Source: an uncultured Oceanobacter sp. (lineage in GTDB: Bacteria > Pseudomonadota > Gammaproteobacteria > Pseudomonadales > Oceanobacteraceae). From it: a stretch of 60,956 nucleotides of DNA. The stretch spans positions 1 through 60,956 of the forward strand of contig CAJXTI010000017.1 in NCBI GenBank assembly GCA_913061185.1. The letters are read 5' to 3'. The notes under the pieces were generated by a model that saw only the letters and a program-made list of their open reading frames with translations, was not told where the DNA came from and ran no database searches. Shown here one piece after another: positions 8,736 through 17,767 of this stretch. Position numbers and translations under genes: made by a program. Within the stretch, counting starts at the first letter, position 1. Each line of letters starts with the position of its first letter.

Positions 8736-8761
8736 AAATTAAATTGTGAGCAATATAATTT
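8736..8761. promoter_or_regulatory. Candidate OhrR operator
   Basis: AAATTAAATTGT and GCAATATAATTT form an inverted repeat with a two-base spacer; 10 of 12 positions match between the arms. AT-rich palindromes like this are typical OhrR sites. It is 35-60 bases upstream of the ohrR start, where it would overlap the promoter. Confidence 0.6.
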
Positions 8762-9009
8762 ATTAAACAGGCTCACTTTGCGCTGTCGTGCTGCTCAACG
8801 CGTCAATCGCTACCCCAGGCCAATATTTCCATGTCACCTTCTGCACAGCCAACCGCATAAGTGATAACTTGAAGCACCTTCTGTCATGGACGACGACCAT
8901 TCAGGGATACATCAAAAGCTTTCAACAAGCTGATCCTCCCTGTTTCCGTGACAATCTTGGTTTTGTTCCCAAGCTGTACAACGTAGCCAACGCTACCACG
9001 GAGTGATAC
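8762..9009 (+). promoter_or_regulatory. Upstream region of the csm operon
   Basis: This is 248 bases without a supported gene, between the OhrR site and csm1. It must hold the csm promoter, but I see no convincing -35/-10 pair. GGAG at about 9000 is the csm1 ribosome site. Confidence 0.4.
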
Positions 9010-11721
9010 ATGCCAACCCCATTGATGGAGCCGTCTACCCGGATCGCACTGGCGGCCTTTCTGCACGACCTCGGCAAATTTGCCCAACGGGCCGCTATTC
9101 CCATCAAAGAATCCGATCTGGATTTCGCCAAACAACAATACTGCCCAAAAGTCAGCAAAGAGAGAGGCGGCTACTACACCCATGTTCACGCCGCCTATAC
9201 CAGTGCCGCACTCGATGCCATAGAACCCATGATGCCATCGTTAAAAGGAGACGACGTATTCCCCTTCGGCAGCTGGAAAACCCGCGAGGCGGATAACTCA
9301 CTCATCAACGCCGCTGCCATGCACCACAGGCCGGAAACCTTTCTGCAGTGGATTATTGCCACCGCCGACCGCGTGGCCTCCGGTTTTGAACGTGAAACCT
9401 TTGAAAAGTACAACCAGGGCGAAGACAAGACCGACAGTGGCAAGAACCACTACCAGGCCCGCCAGTTGAGTCTGTTTGAAAACATCCAGCTGGCAAACAG
9501 CCAACAAGACATATTCAAGCAATGCGCTGACTTTGAGTACCGCCAGCCACTCAAAGCCTTATCACCCACCAGCCTGTTTCCCCAAAAGCGCAGCGCGTGC
9601 GAACCCTCGCAGGATGCACCCGCCCGCGCCGAATACGCCAAGCTATGGGATGAATTCACCGCAGCGCTGAGCAAAACACCGCAACAACACCGAGAATCCT
9701 TGTCGCTTTGGCTCGACCACTTCGACAGCTGCTGGCAGACCTACACCCATGCCATCCCGTCGGCAACCGCCTTTGGTACCAAACCGGATGTATCGCTGTA
9801 CGATCACAGCCACACCACCGCTGCACTGGCGACCGCGTTATGGCGTTACCACCACGAACGCAACGACGACCCACAAGAAGCCGCCGACCGTATGCGACTG
9901 TCACAGAAGACGGACAACGGCGACTGGGATGAAGACAAGTTTCTGCTGATTCAAGGGGATTTTTTCGGCATCCAATCGTTTATTTTTGCCAGCGGTTCAG
10001 AGACCACCAAAAACGCCGCCCGCCTGCTGCGGGGTCGCTCGCTGTATGTGTCACTGATTACCGAATGTGCAGCGTTGAAAATTCTTGATGCACTGGCATT
10101 ACCCTCCACCAGCCAGGTCACCAACGCCGCCGGTAAATTCCTGATTGTTGCCCCCAACACCACCAATACCCGTCAGAAACTGGCTGAAGTGCAAGCCGAA
10201 TTTGATCAATGGTTCCTGCAATACAGCTATGGCGAATCGGGCCTGGGTATCGCCACCCTGCCTGCCTGCTGCAACGATTTTGTGACCCAAGAAAAAACCG
10301 GAGATAACGAACAAAGCAACTTTGCCAAACTCATGGCCAAGCTGTTTGAACAGCTGGAAATCAGCAAATACCAGCGTTTGAACCTGTGTGGTGAACAACC
10401 GGCCAGCGCCGTGTTTGACAATTACCTCGATAGCGTTGCCAGCGCCGGAGGTGTGTGCCAGATCACTGGCAAGGCACCGGCTAACCGCTCCGCTACATCG
10501 TTCAAGTCGGACAAGTCGCAGCTCACGGTTTGTGAACTGGCTGCCGACCAGATCGAAATTGGCCGTTTGATTGGTGGTAAAAAACAACGACTGGCCATCA
10601 CCACCGATGCCCTCAAAGGTGAACAACTCAAGGTCAGCCTGTTTGGTTACTACCTGCACTTTACCGGCGACGAAGACGCCAGCGGCAAATTTGGCAAGGA
10701 AGTCCGCAACAGTAGCCTGCGCCGCTTATTCGATTTTTCCCTGCCGGAAACCACCGAGCAGGTGCTGTGGAACGGCTACGCCCGCCGCGCCATTAACGGT
10801 TACGTGCCGAAGTTCAGAAAAGAGGACTTCGAAGCCCGCTTCCGTTACAAGAACCTGCCGGATGACTACGCCATTGGTGACTTGAAAGAATTCAGTCACA
10901 TAGCCCGCGATAATCGAGATCCAGACCCGAAGGATCAAGAGAAGTCCATTGGCATCGCCGGACTGGGTGTACTGAAAGGCGACGTCGATAATCTCGGTGC
11001 GATCTTCCAGCAAGGCTTGCAACAGCCCACCTTTGCCAAAATGGCGGCGCTGTCGCGGCAAATGAACGCTTTTTTTTCGGTGTACCTGCCTGCCCTGTGC
11101 GCCAGCGAATATCCCAACACCTACACGGTGTTTGCCGGAGGTGACGACTTTTTCCTGATTGGCCCCTGGCACAGCCTGATGCAACTGGCGGCACGTCTGC
11201 GCGACGACTTTAGCCGCTACGTTGCAGGTAACCAGGAACTGACCTTTTCGTCCGGCATCGTCATCTGCAAACCCGGTATGCCCGTCCCCCAGCTGGCCCG
11301 GCTGGGTGAAGAAGCACTGGAAACCGCCAAAGGTTTTATCGGCAAGGATGGCAGCCATAAAAACGCCCTGCATGTCTTTGGCCAAAGCGTCGGCTGGGAT
11401 CAATACGAACAGCTCACAAAAGCTTTTGATGAACTGAATGGCCTGTCTTATCGGGCACAATTATCAACAGCATTCACCTACAGCCTGCTTGGCCTGATAG
11501 ACCTTGCCAGCAAGACTGACGAACCAGAATCCGGTTTATGGCGCTCACGGTTGTCGTATCGCGCCATTCGCCATCTGGAAAGCGTGATCAAAAACAAAGA
11601 AGAACGCCAGCCAGTACTCGACGAACTGTTGAACCTGTTTGCGGGCAACAATGGCATCCACGAACACCATTCGGCCTACCGGATTCCGGTAACCACCTAC
11701 CTCTACAAGAATCGGGATTAA
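9010..11721 (+). CDS. csm1: Type III-A CRISPR Cas10/Csm1
   Basis: The 903-residue large subunit of the Csm interference complex. An N-terminal HD nuclease motif (His19-Asp20 in FLHDLGK) cuts single-stranded DNA. The first palm-like region has LIQGDFFGIQSFIF. The second palm carries the cyclase motif GGDD (residues 710-713 in VFAGGDDFFLIGP), which makes cyclic oligoadenylate when target RNA is bound. Both activities therefore look intact. Cysteines in the middle (CQITGK, TVCELA) are what remains of the zinc-ribbon region. It starts the effector operon. Downstream cOA-responsive genes fit an active cyclase. Confidence 0.96.
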   Translation: MPTPLMEPSTRIALAAFLHDLGKFAQRAAIPIKESDLDFAKQQYCPKVSKERGGYYTHVHAAYTSAALDAIEPMMPSLKGDDVFPFGSWKTREADNSLINAAAMHHRPETFLQWIIATADRVASGFERETFEKYNQGEDKTDSGKNHYQARQLSLFENIQLANSQQDIFKQCADFEYRQPLKALSPTSLFPQKRSACEPSQDAPARAEYAKLWDEFTAALSKTPQQHRESLSLWLDHFDSCWQTYTHAIPSATAFGTKPDVSLYDHSHTTAALATALWRYHHERNDDPQEAADRMRLSQKTDNGDWDEDKFLLIQGDFFGIQSFIFASGSETTKNAARLLRGRSLYVSLITECAALKILDALALPSTSQVTNAAGKFLIVAPNTTNTRQKLAEVQAEFDQWFLQYSYGESGLGIATLPACCNDFVTQEKTGDNEQSNFAKLMAKLFEQLEISKYQRLNLCGEQPASAVFDNYLDSVASAGGVCQITGKAPANRSATSFKSDKSQLTVCELAADQIEIGRLIGGKKQRLAITTDALKGEQLKVSLFGYYLHFTGDEDASGKFGKEVRNSSLRRLFDFSLPETTEQVLWNGYARRAINGYVPKFRKEDFEARFRYKNLPDDYAIGDLKEFSHIARDNRDPDPKDQEKSIGIAGLGVLKGDVDNLGAIFQQGLQQPTFAKMAALSRQMNAFFSVYLPALCASEYPNTYTVFAGGDDFFLIGPWHSLMQLAARLRDDFSRYVAGNQELTFSSGIVICKPGMPVPQLARLGEEALETAKGFIGKDGSHKNALHVFGQSVGWDQYEQLTKAFDELNGLSYRAQLSTAFTYSLLGLIDLASKTDEPESGLWRSRLSYRAIRHLESVIKNKEERQPVLDELLNLFAGNNGIHEHHSAYRIPVTTYLYKNRD

Positions 11722-11733
11722 AAGGAAGTCATC

Positions 11734-12147
11734 ATGAATTTGGAAAGAATCAACCTGCTCAAACCAGATGCTTCGTTGTACTCCAATACAGCCGAAGAAA
11801 CAGCACACTATTTTCTGAAGCAGTACAAAGAAGATCCAAGAAATAGCAGAACCAATGGAGCTAATAAACGCACACAACTCCGCGGCTTTTACGACGAGAT
11901 CGTGACTTGGGATCAAAAAGCCAAACGCATGGATGACACTGAATTTAATACAGTTGCATTGCCACTTATTCAGATGATCCGGGCCAAAGTTGCTTACGCA
12001 AAAGGAAGAGGATTAGTCGATAACGCTTACCTAGAAACCCTCAATCACTGTCTGAAGCAGGTGTCTGACAGAAGCACTCTGCATAATTTCAAGCTATTCA
12101 TGGAAGCCGTCACCGGGTTTCTTCGTCTTCACGACACTCGCAAGTAA
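11734..12147 (+). CDS. csm2: Csm2, small subunit of the Csm complex
   Basis: The 137-residue, mostly helical protein lies between csm1 and csm3, the standard position of csm2, with matching length and family features (LRGFYDEIVTWDQK, FNTVALPLIQMIRAKVAYAKGRG, LHNFKLFMEAVTGFLRLH). Csm2 forms the belly filament along the crRNA-target duplex and has no catalytic role. It starts at an ATG 12 bases after csm1, with AAGGAAG as ribosome site. Confidence 0.9.
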   Translation: MNLERINLLKPDASLYSNTAEETAHYFLKQYKEDPRNSRTNGANKRTQLRGFYDEIVTWDQKAKRMDDTEFNTVALPLIQMIRAKVAYAKGRGLVDNAYLETLNHCLKQVSDRSTLHNFKLFMEAVTGFLRLHDTRK

Positions 12148-12179
12148 TCGGTTATCAAGGAATTAAGGACAACAACATC

Positions 12180-12887
12180 ATGCAACTGAACAAAATTCAT
12201 ACACTGGAAGCGACTCTGGAACTGGTGACTGGTCTGCACATTGGTGGCAGTACCGGCGAAATGCATATCGGCGGTATCGACAACTCCGTGCTCAAGCACC
12301 CCTACACACTGGAACCTTATATTCCTGGTTCCAGCCTCAAGGGCAAAATGCGCAGTCTGCTGGAATGGCGGGCGGGCGTCGTTGGCGAATGCAACGGCAA
12401 GCCAGTATCTGCCCAGGCCATCAAGGAATTAAGTGGCGAGAAAAAAGAACGCGCCGAGCGTATTGCTCGCCTGTTTGGACTCTCCGGTGATGCCAAGGAT
12501 GATTTTATCAAAGAGATCGGCCCAACCCGTTTGTCATTCTGGGATTGCGCTCTAAAACCCGAATGGGTCGCCCAGCGTCAGGCGGGTGAGCTGCTGACCG
12601 AAGCCAAAAGCGAAAACCTCATCGACCGCATCAGCGGTGTGGCACAACATCCGCGCCAGACTGAACGCGTCCCTGCCGGTGCCTTGTTCGACTTCAAACT
12701 TTCGTTCAAGGAATTGGATATCGACACCGCTTTGCTCGATACCATTCTGCAGGGCCTGAAACTGCTGGAACTCGATGCGATTGGCGGTTCTGGCTCCCGA
12801 GGTTACGGCAAGATCAAATTCAACCAACTGACCCTCAACGGCGAAGCCATTGACGAGCGTTTTGCCACCATCGACCCATTTGCCTGA
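12180..12887 (+). CDS. csm3: Csm3, Cas7-type backbone subunit and target-RNA nuclease
   Basis: The 235-residue RAMP protein. Family motifs include GLHIGGS, IGGIDNSVLKHP, YIPGSSLKGKMRSLLEW and the glycine-rich GGSGSRGYGKIKF near the C terminus. Asp34 in GGIDNS aligns with the catalytic aspartate (Asp32/33 in studied Csm3) that cuts bound target RNA every six bases, so target-RNA cleavage should be intact. Several copies line the crRNA in the complex. Ribosome site AAGGA lies before the ATG. Confidence 0.95.
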   Translation: MQLNKIHTLEATLELVTGLHIGGSTGEMHIGGIDNSVLKHPYTLEPYIPGSSLKGKMRSLLEWRAGVVGECNGKPVSAQAIKELSGEKKERAERIARLFGLSGDAKDDFIKEIGPTRLSFWDCALKPEWVAQRQAGELLTEAKSENLIDRISGVAQHPRQTERVPAGALFDFKLSFKELDIDTALLDTILQGLKLLELDAIGGSGSRGYGKIKFNQLTLNGEAIDERFATIDPFA

Positions 12888-12897
12888 GGGAACCGGC

Positions 12898-13935
12898 ATG
12901 ACCCACCGCCTGTATAAAATTTGCATCCGGCCCCGCAGTGCCTTCGCCACGCCGCTGCGTGGCGACACCTTGTTCGGCCAGTGCTGTCAGCTGATCAGCG
13001 AAAGCGGCCCGGATGCCTTGCCACCACTGCTGCAAGGCTACACCGAAGGCAACCCGTTTCTGGTGCTATCAGATGCCTTTCCGGCTGGTTATCTGCCACG
13101 CCCGAACCTGCCATTAAGCTGGTTCGGCTTTGACTCAACCGATGCAACCGGCCGCAAGGCCGCCAAAAGCCAACAATGGTTACCCGCCGAACACAGCAGC
13201 AGACCGCTCTCCGCATGGAGCAGCCATTTGCAATCATCCAGCAAACTGAGTGAGGTGCTGGCCGCACTGTATCAGCAGCCCAAAGCTCCGCTTTGGCAAG
13301 AAGCCGTTCGCACTCATAACAGCATTAACCGCCTGACCAGTACCACCAGCAGCGGTATCGAAGGCTTTGCTCCATTTGATCGGGAGCTCACCTGGTATCA
13401 CCCACAACTGTCTCTGGAACTGTACGCCGTTACAGACGAACGTTTGCCAACCGAACAGCTACACCAGCTGCTGGAAGGTATCGGAGCCTTTGGTTACGGC
13501 AAGGAAGCCAGTACCGGCTGCGGCCGATTTACCCTGGAATCCATCAGTGAATATCAACCAGCTGTTCACCCAACAGCCAATGCCTGGTTGACGCTGGCCC
13601 CTTGTGCACCACAAGGCTGGCAAGACCAGGATGGCAACAGCTGGCAGTCAGCGCAGTGCTTCTATCAGATCCATGTACGCTTTGGTCGCCACGCCGGAGG
13701 AATACAACCCACCCTGCCAGGCAAACGCACTCCATGGAAAAACCCGGTACTGATGGCCGATCGCGCTGCCCTGCTCACCCCGATCAACATCAATACCCAC
13801 ACCCTGTTTTGTGGCCAGGGCCTGAGCGGCTTGTCACATCTGCAACCCGGCACCGTACATCAGGGCTACAGCCCGGTAATACCGGTTTATCTGGACACAG
13901 ACACATCGGCAACCCAAAAGGATATCTGTGCATGA
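12898..13935 (+). CDS. csm4: Csm4, Cas5-type subunit
   Basis: The 345-residue RAMP protein caps the 5' handle of the crRNA and holds Csm1. The start at 12898 (MTHRLYKICIRP) is preferred to an ATG 48 bases upstream that would overlap csm3. GAGGG precedes it. The motif PLRGDTLFGQCCQLI near the N terminus and the glycine-rich GAFGYGKEASTGCGRF are typical of Cas5-group RAMPs. The stop overlaps the csm5 start by four bases (ATGA). Confidence 0.92.
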   Translation: MTHRLYKICIRPRSAFATPLRGDTLFGQCCQLISESGPDALPPLLQGYTEGNPFLVLSDAFPAGYLPRPNLPLSWFGFDSTDATGRKAAKSQQWLPAEHSSRPLSAWSSHLQSSSKLSEVLAALYQQPKAPLWQEAVRTHNSINRLTSTTSSGIEGFAPFDRELTWYHPQLSLELYAVTDERLPTEQLHQLLEGIGAFGYGKEASTGCGRFTLESISEYQPAVHPTANAWLTLAPCAPQGWQDQDGNSWQSAQCFYQIHVRFGRHAGGIQPTLPGKRTPWKNPVLMADRAALLTPININTHTLFCGQGLSGLSHLQPGTVHQGYSPVIPVYLDTDTSATQKDICA

Positions 13936-15590
13936 ACCCATTTATGCAAAGCCATCGCTGCACACTGAGCACACTGGGGCCGGTACATCTGGGTACCGGT
14001 GAAGATTATCTGCCTACCCACTATATTATCGACGACGGCTACCTGCATGCCTTCGACGATATGACCCTGTTAAAAGGGCTGGGGGCACAAGGACTGAACA
14101 ACCTGCTGAGCATTGTTGAGCGTGGTGACGACAGCGCCCTGTTGGCGGTACGCCGCGAAATTCTCAAACACAAGGACAAGCTGATTCCTCTGGCCAGCCA
14201 CAGTGTGTACGTACGCAGAGGCATTGAAAATACCTACCAGAAACGCGTCGTTAACATTGCCCAGCGAGAAGATGGTCAAGCAGCCCGCAACATCAACAAC
14301 GCCCTGAAAATCGCCCGTACAGCGGCCAACCCTTACAGCCACCAGCCGGAACTGACCGGCTCGGCCATCAAGGGCGCTATCCGTACCGCCTGGCTGGACA
14401 CCCAGCTGAAGTTATTGTTGAAAGAAAACCCACGGGCAACCAACGACCGGGATTTCAACCGCAATCACAGCAAGGTACTGCTGCAAAACAGTAACGTCAC
14501 CGACGACCCGTTCTACAGCCTCAAAGTCAGCGACGGCAGTTATCATCACCACGAAGGATTGGCCCCCACCGAAACCCTGTTCGCCGTGGGCGTACGCCGT
14601 AAACCTAGCGAAAAATTCGCCGCCAAACCCCTCAATACCATGCTCGAATGCATCAGCCCCTGGCGTGACCGCTGCTTCAACTTTGATATCCGTTTTCTGG
14701 ATAACCGCCTGCGTACTGAAACCGGCAAAGACTCCGGGATTGTGCCGACCTCGCTGGCAGAAATGGCCAAAGCCTGTAACGACTATTACCTGCCCAAGCT
14801 CTACGACGAACTGGCGCAACTGGGGGATGAAGGCCGTTATCTGCAACAAGACTGGATCAGCAGTTTCAAAACCCTGCTCAGCGGCCAAAGCCCGTTGTTA
14901 AAAGCGCTGCTGGAGCAAAAAGCCATGCTGCTTCGCATCGGCAAACACTCAGGAGCACTAGACAAGACTCTGAACAACGCCCGTTCAATCAAGATTAAAG
15001 GAAAAGGTGGCGCATCAGACAGTTACAGGAACACCACCACCCAAGTCCGCCTGGCAGGCAGTCGCGAAAACGAACAATCCAACTTACTGCCATTTGGCTG
15101 GGTAGTGATCGAATTCGACGACACTAACATTCCAGAACTACGGCAGATAATGCACCAACAATCGGCCAATGCCCGTCAGCGCCTGGTAAAAGAACAACAA
15201 CGCCTGCAAGACAAAAAAGAAGCCGCTCGCAAACTGGCCGAAGCGGAAGCCGAAAAACAACGTCAGGCTGCCGCAGCAGAAGCCCAGCGCAAGGCCGAAG
15301 ACGCCGCCGAACAAGCACGTCAGGCCGAACTCGCCAACATGAGCGAAGAGCAACGCCTGTTAGCGCAGCTGCGCCACACGCTGGCCAACAGCCAACAACT
15401 GCAAGGCAGAGGGCCGGGGAACCCACTCTACGAAGAACTGAGAGTCCTGGTTGCGGCAGCAACCGACTGGAACAATACAAACAAGGCTCAGGCACGGGAG
15501 CTGACCACAGACATCTTCACCCTGTTGGGCATCAACCGTAAAAAAGCCAAAGCCGCCAAAAAACTCTGGGATATGCTCAAGGACGCCTGA
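13932..15590 (+). CDS. csm5: Csm5, Cas7-type end subunit with a coiled-coil extension
   Basis: The first 400 residues are a normal Csm5 (LSTLGPVHLGTGEDYLPTHYIID, YVRRGIENTYQKR, LTGSAIKGAIRTAWLD), the RAMP that ends the backbone on the crRNA 3' side and recruits trimming nucleases. The 552-residue total is well above the usual 350-400. From about residue 405 to 475 there is a long charged heptad-like helix rich in Ala, Glu, Gln, Arg and Lys. A compact helical C-terminal segment follows (475-552; LYEELRVLVAAATDW, TTDIFTLLGINRKKAKAAKKLWDML). No frameshift: one frame throughout, sharing one base with cas6. Confidence 0.93.
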   Translation: MNPFMQSHRCTLSTLGPVHLGTGEDYLPTHYIIDDGYLHAFDDMTLLKGLGAQGLNNLLSIVERGDDSALLAVRREILKHKDKLIPLASHSVYVRRGIENTYQKRVVNIAQREDGQAARNINNALKIARTAANPYSHQPELTGSAIKGAIRTAWLDTQLKLLLKENPRATNDRDFNRNHSKVLLQNSNVTDDPFYSLKVSDGSYHHHEGLAPTETLFAVGVRRKPSEKFAAKPLNTMLECISPWRDRCFNFDIRFLDNRLRTETGKDSGIVPTSLAEMAKACNDYYLPKLYDELAQLGDEGRYLQQDWISSFKTLLSGQSPLLKALLEQKAMLLRIGKHSGALDKTLNNARSIKIKGKGGASDSYRNTTTQVRLAGSRENEQSNLLPFGWVVIEFDDTNIPELRQIMHQQSANARQRLVKEQQRLQDKKEAARKLAEAEAEKQRQAAAAEAQRKAEDAAEQARQAELANMSEEQRLLAQLRHTLANSQQLQGRGPGNPLYEELRVLVAAATDWNNTNKAQARELTTDIFTLLGINRKKAKAAKKLWDMLKDA

Positions 15591-16561
15591 TGACCGAACC
15601 TGCCCTGACCTTGCCACCGCTACAATACGCCCGCTTTCGCTTTGACATCGCCACGACCACAGACTTCAAACTGCCCGACTACGCCGGTTCGATGCTGCGT
15701 GGAGCCTTTGGTCATGCCTTTCGACGGCTGTCCTGCATGACCCGGCAACCCACCTGCAACAACTGCCCATTAACCAGCACCTGCCCCTACACACAGGTAT
15801 ACGAAAACAGTGAAGGACAGCTGCACACCAATCGTTACGTTATTGAACCCCCACAGTCCGGTTACCGCTGGCTCGAACCCGGCGAAACCTTCAGCTTTCA
15901 TATGGTGTTGTTTGGTCACGGCTTGGCCCAGCTGCCGCTGATTCTGCTGGCCTGGCAACAAGCGCTGGAACGGGGATTGGGCAAGCAAAACACCCCAGCC
16001 AAGCTGCTTGCGGTGTACTGCGACGGTGATGACCAGCCCTGCTACCGCCCCGGCGACCAGATTGGTCACTGGCAACCCATACAAGCCGAACAGCCACCGG
16101 TGCCCGAACAGGTCGTACTGCAACTGCACACCCCGATGTACCTGAAACATCAAGGCAAACCGGTGCGTAAAAACAGCCTCAGTGCCTACCCACTGCTGAT
16201 GGCACTGGCCCGGCGTTACCATATGCTAACCACCAGCAACCCCAGTCGAACCGCGTCCGAGATCGACTTCAAACGCCTGACAGCACTGGCCAACACCATC
16301 AAACTTGACGAACAAGTCCACTGGCAGGAATGGACTCGCTACTCCAACCGCCAACAACAAACCATGCAGCTGGGTGGCTTGATCGGACAAATAACCCTGA
16401 GCGGCAAGCTGGCACCGGTCTGGCCGCTGCTGATTGCAGGCCAATGGACACACCTGGGCAAACACGCCAGTTTTGGATTAGGGCAATACCACTGCCACTT
16501 GCCAACACAGCAACCATCCCCATCACACAATCAGGCCATACAGGAAGCAACCAACGAATGA
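15590..16561 (+). CDS. cas6: Cas6, pre-crRNA processing endoribonuclease
   Basis: The 323-residue RAMP of the Cas6 group has the N-terminal motif YAGSMLRGAFGHAFRRLSC, a cysteine cluster (CNNCPLTSTCPY) and the C-terminal glycine-rich loop GKHASFGLGQYH. Cas6 cuts the repeat RNA at the base of its hairpin and leaves an 8-base 5' handle. With the array read on the forward strand that handle would be AUUAAGAC. ATG shares one base with the csm5 stop (TGATG). The gene overlaps can2 by four bases, so it belongs to the same transcript as the Csm complex. Confidence 0.9.
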   Translation: MTEPALTLPPLQYARFRFDIATTTDFKLPDYAGSMLRGAFGHAFRRLSCMTRQPTCNNCPLTSTCPYTQVYENSEGQLHTNRYVIEPPQSGYRWLEPGETFSFHMVLFGHGLAQLPLILLAWQQALERGLGKQNTPAKLLAVYCDGDDQPCYRPGDQIGHWQPIQAEQPPVPEQVVLQLHTPMYLKHQGKPVRKNSLSAYPLLMALARRYHMLTTSNPSRTASEIDFKRLTALANTIKLDEQVHWQEWTRYSNRQQQTMQLGGLIGQITLSGKLAPVWPLLIAGQWTHLGKHASFGLGQYHCHLPTQQPSPSHNQAIQEATNE

Positions 16562-17763
16562 ATATCCAGATTTGCATACTGACCGGCCAACCCCTGGCTA
16601 ACCTGATTCCACTGCTGCAATACCAGCCAGATCGAATTGCGCTACTGGTTTCAGATGAACTAGCACCCAAACTGCCCGGCTTTTTAGAAACGTTACACAT
16701 CGCGGGCTGGCAACAAGATCAGATCGACTGCTTCGAGCACATGCCAGATCAGGGCTATGAACAAATCATCAACTTTGTTGAGCAACTCGGTAACCAACTC
16801 AAACAGCAACACCCTGCTGCCACTCTGTCGGTTAACCTCACCGGCGGCAACAAGCTGATGAGTCTGGGCACCATGATGGCACTGGACAGCGACGACAACG
16901 CCCTGTTCTATACCGACACCAAACACCAACAGATCGAATTTCTGAATCACAACCGTATGGGCGTCGAACCCATGCAAGCCGTACTCAACTTACCACTGTG
17001 TCTAAAAGCCGCTGGCCTAACCTTGCGCAATCAACAAGACGCCGACACAGCCTGGATAGAACGAGCCATTCAACGCAAAAAAGCCACCAAATACCTGGCC
17101 GACCATGCCGACGAGCTGGCAGGCCTGATCAGCCAACTTAATTACAACTATGCCAACGACAATCAGCAGGAATACAGCAGTCGCTCATTCAATCTGAAGA
17201 ACAACCCCAAAGGCCCCTGGCTGATCGCATTAAAAGAGCTACAGCAAGCTGGCGTACTCGACTGGGGAGACAATACCAGCCACTGGCGGCCCGCCCAGGA
17301 AGATACTGCCCGTTATCTTAGTGGTGGTTGGCTGGAAGAATACGCCTGGCACTGCGCCCGCGACGCTGGACTAAATAGCGAACACCTAGGAATCAGCGTA
17401 GTGATCACCGACGACAGCAACCGCAAGGCCGACATTCGCAATGAAGCCGACGTCATGCTGGTCGCCAACAACCGCCTGCTACTCATCGAATGTAAAACCG
17501 GCAACCTGGCCCGAGACGGCAAAGACCAAGACACCATCAACAAACTGGCCATATTGGCTGACAAAACCGGTGGCATCATGGCAGAAGGATTGCTGATCTC
17601 ATCCCAACCCCTGGAACGTGAAACCCGCGAAAAACGCACCGTCAACAGCCGCGCCCGCGCGCGCAGCATGGATCTGCGCACCTGTGAAGCCGGAGAGCTA
17701 AAAAACCTGCGAAAACAACTGGAATGCTGGATCAAACAAGGCCATTGGCTGGATGCGAAATAA
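16558..17763 (+). CDS. can2: Can2/Card1-type cOA-activated nuclease
   Basis: The 401-residue protein has an N-terminal CARF domain with the ligand-loop motif NLTGGNKLMSLGTM, a linker with a winged-helix look, and a C-terminal PD-(D/E)XK nuclease. The nuclease shows Glu260/Glu261 in GGWLEEYAW, Asp298 in NEADVML and Glu311-Cys-Lys313 in LLIECKTG. Length and order match Can2/Card1 (DUF1887) proteins. These are opened by cyclic tetra-adenylate and then cut DNA and/or RNA non-specifically to stall infected cells. All catalytic residues are present. Four-base overlap with cas6. Confidence 0.9.
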   Translation: MNIQICILTGQPLANLIPLLQYQPDRIALLVSDELAPKLPGFLETLHIAGWQQDQIDCFEHMPDQGYEQIINFVEQLGNQLKQQHPAATLSVNLTGGNKLMSLGTMMALDSDDNALFYTDTKHQQIEFLNHNRMGVEPMQAVLNLPLCLKAAGLTLRNQQDADTAWIERAIQRKKATKYLADHADELAGLISQLNYNYANDNQQEYSSRSFNLKNNPKGPWLIALKELQQAGVLDWGDNTSHWRPAQEDTARYLSGGWLEEYAWHCARDAGLNSEHLGISVVITDDSNRKADIRNEADVMLVANNRLLLIECKTGNLARDGKDQDTINKLAILADKTGGIMAEGLLISSQPLERETREKRTVNSRARARSMDLRTCEAGELKNLRKQLECWIKQGHWLDAK

Positions 17764-17767
17764 CCCA

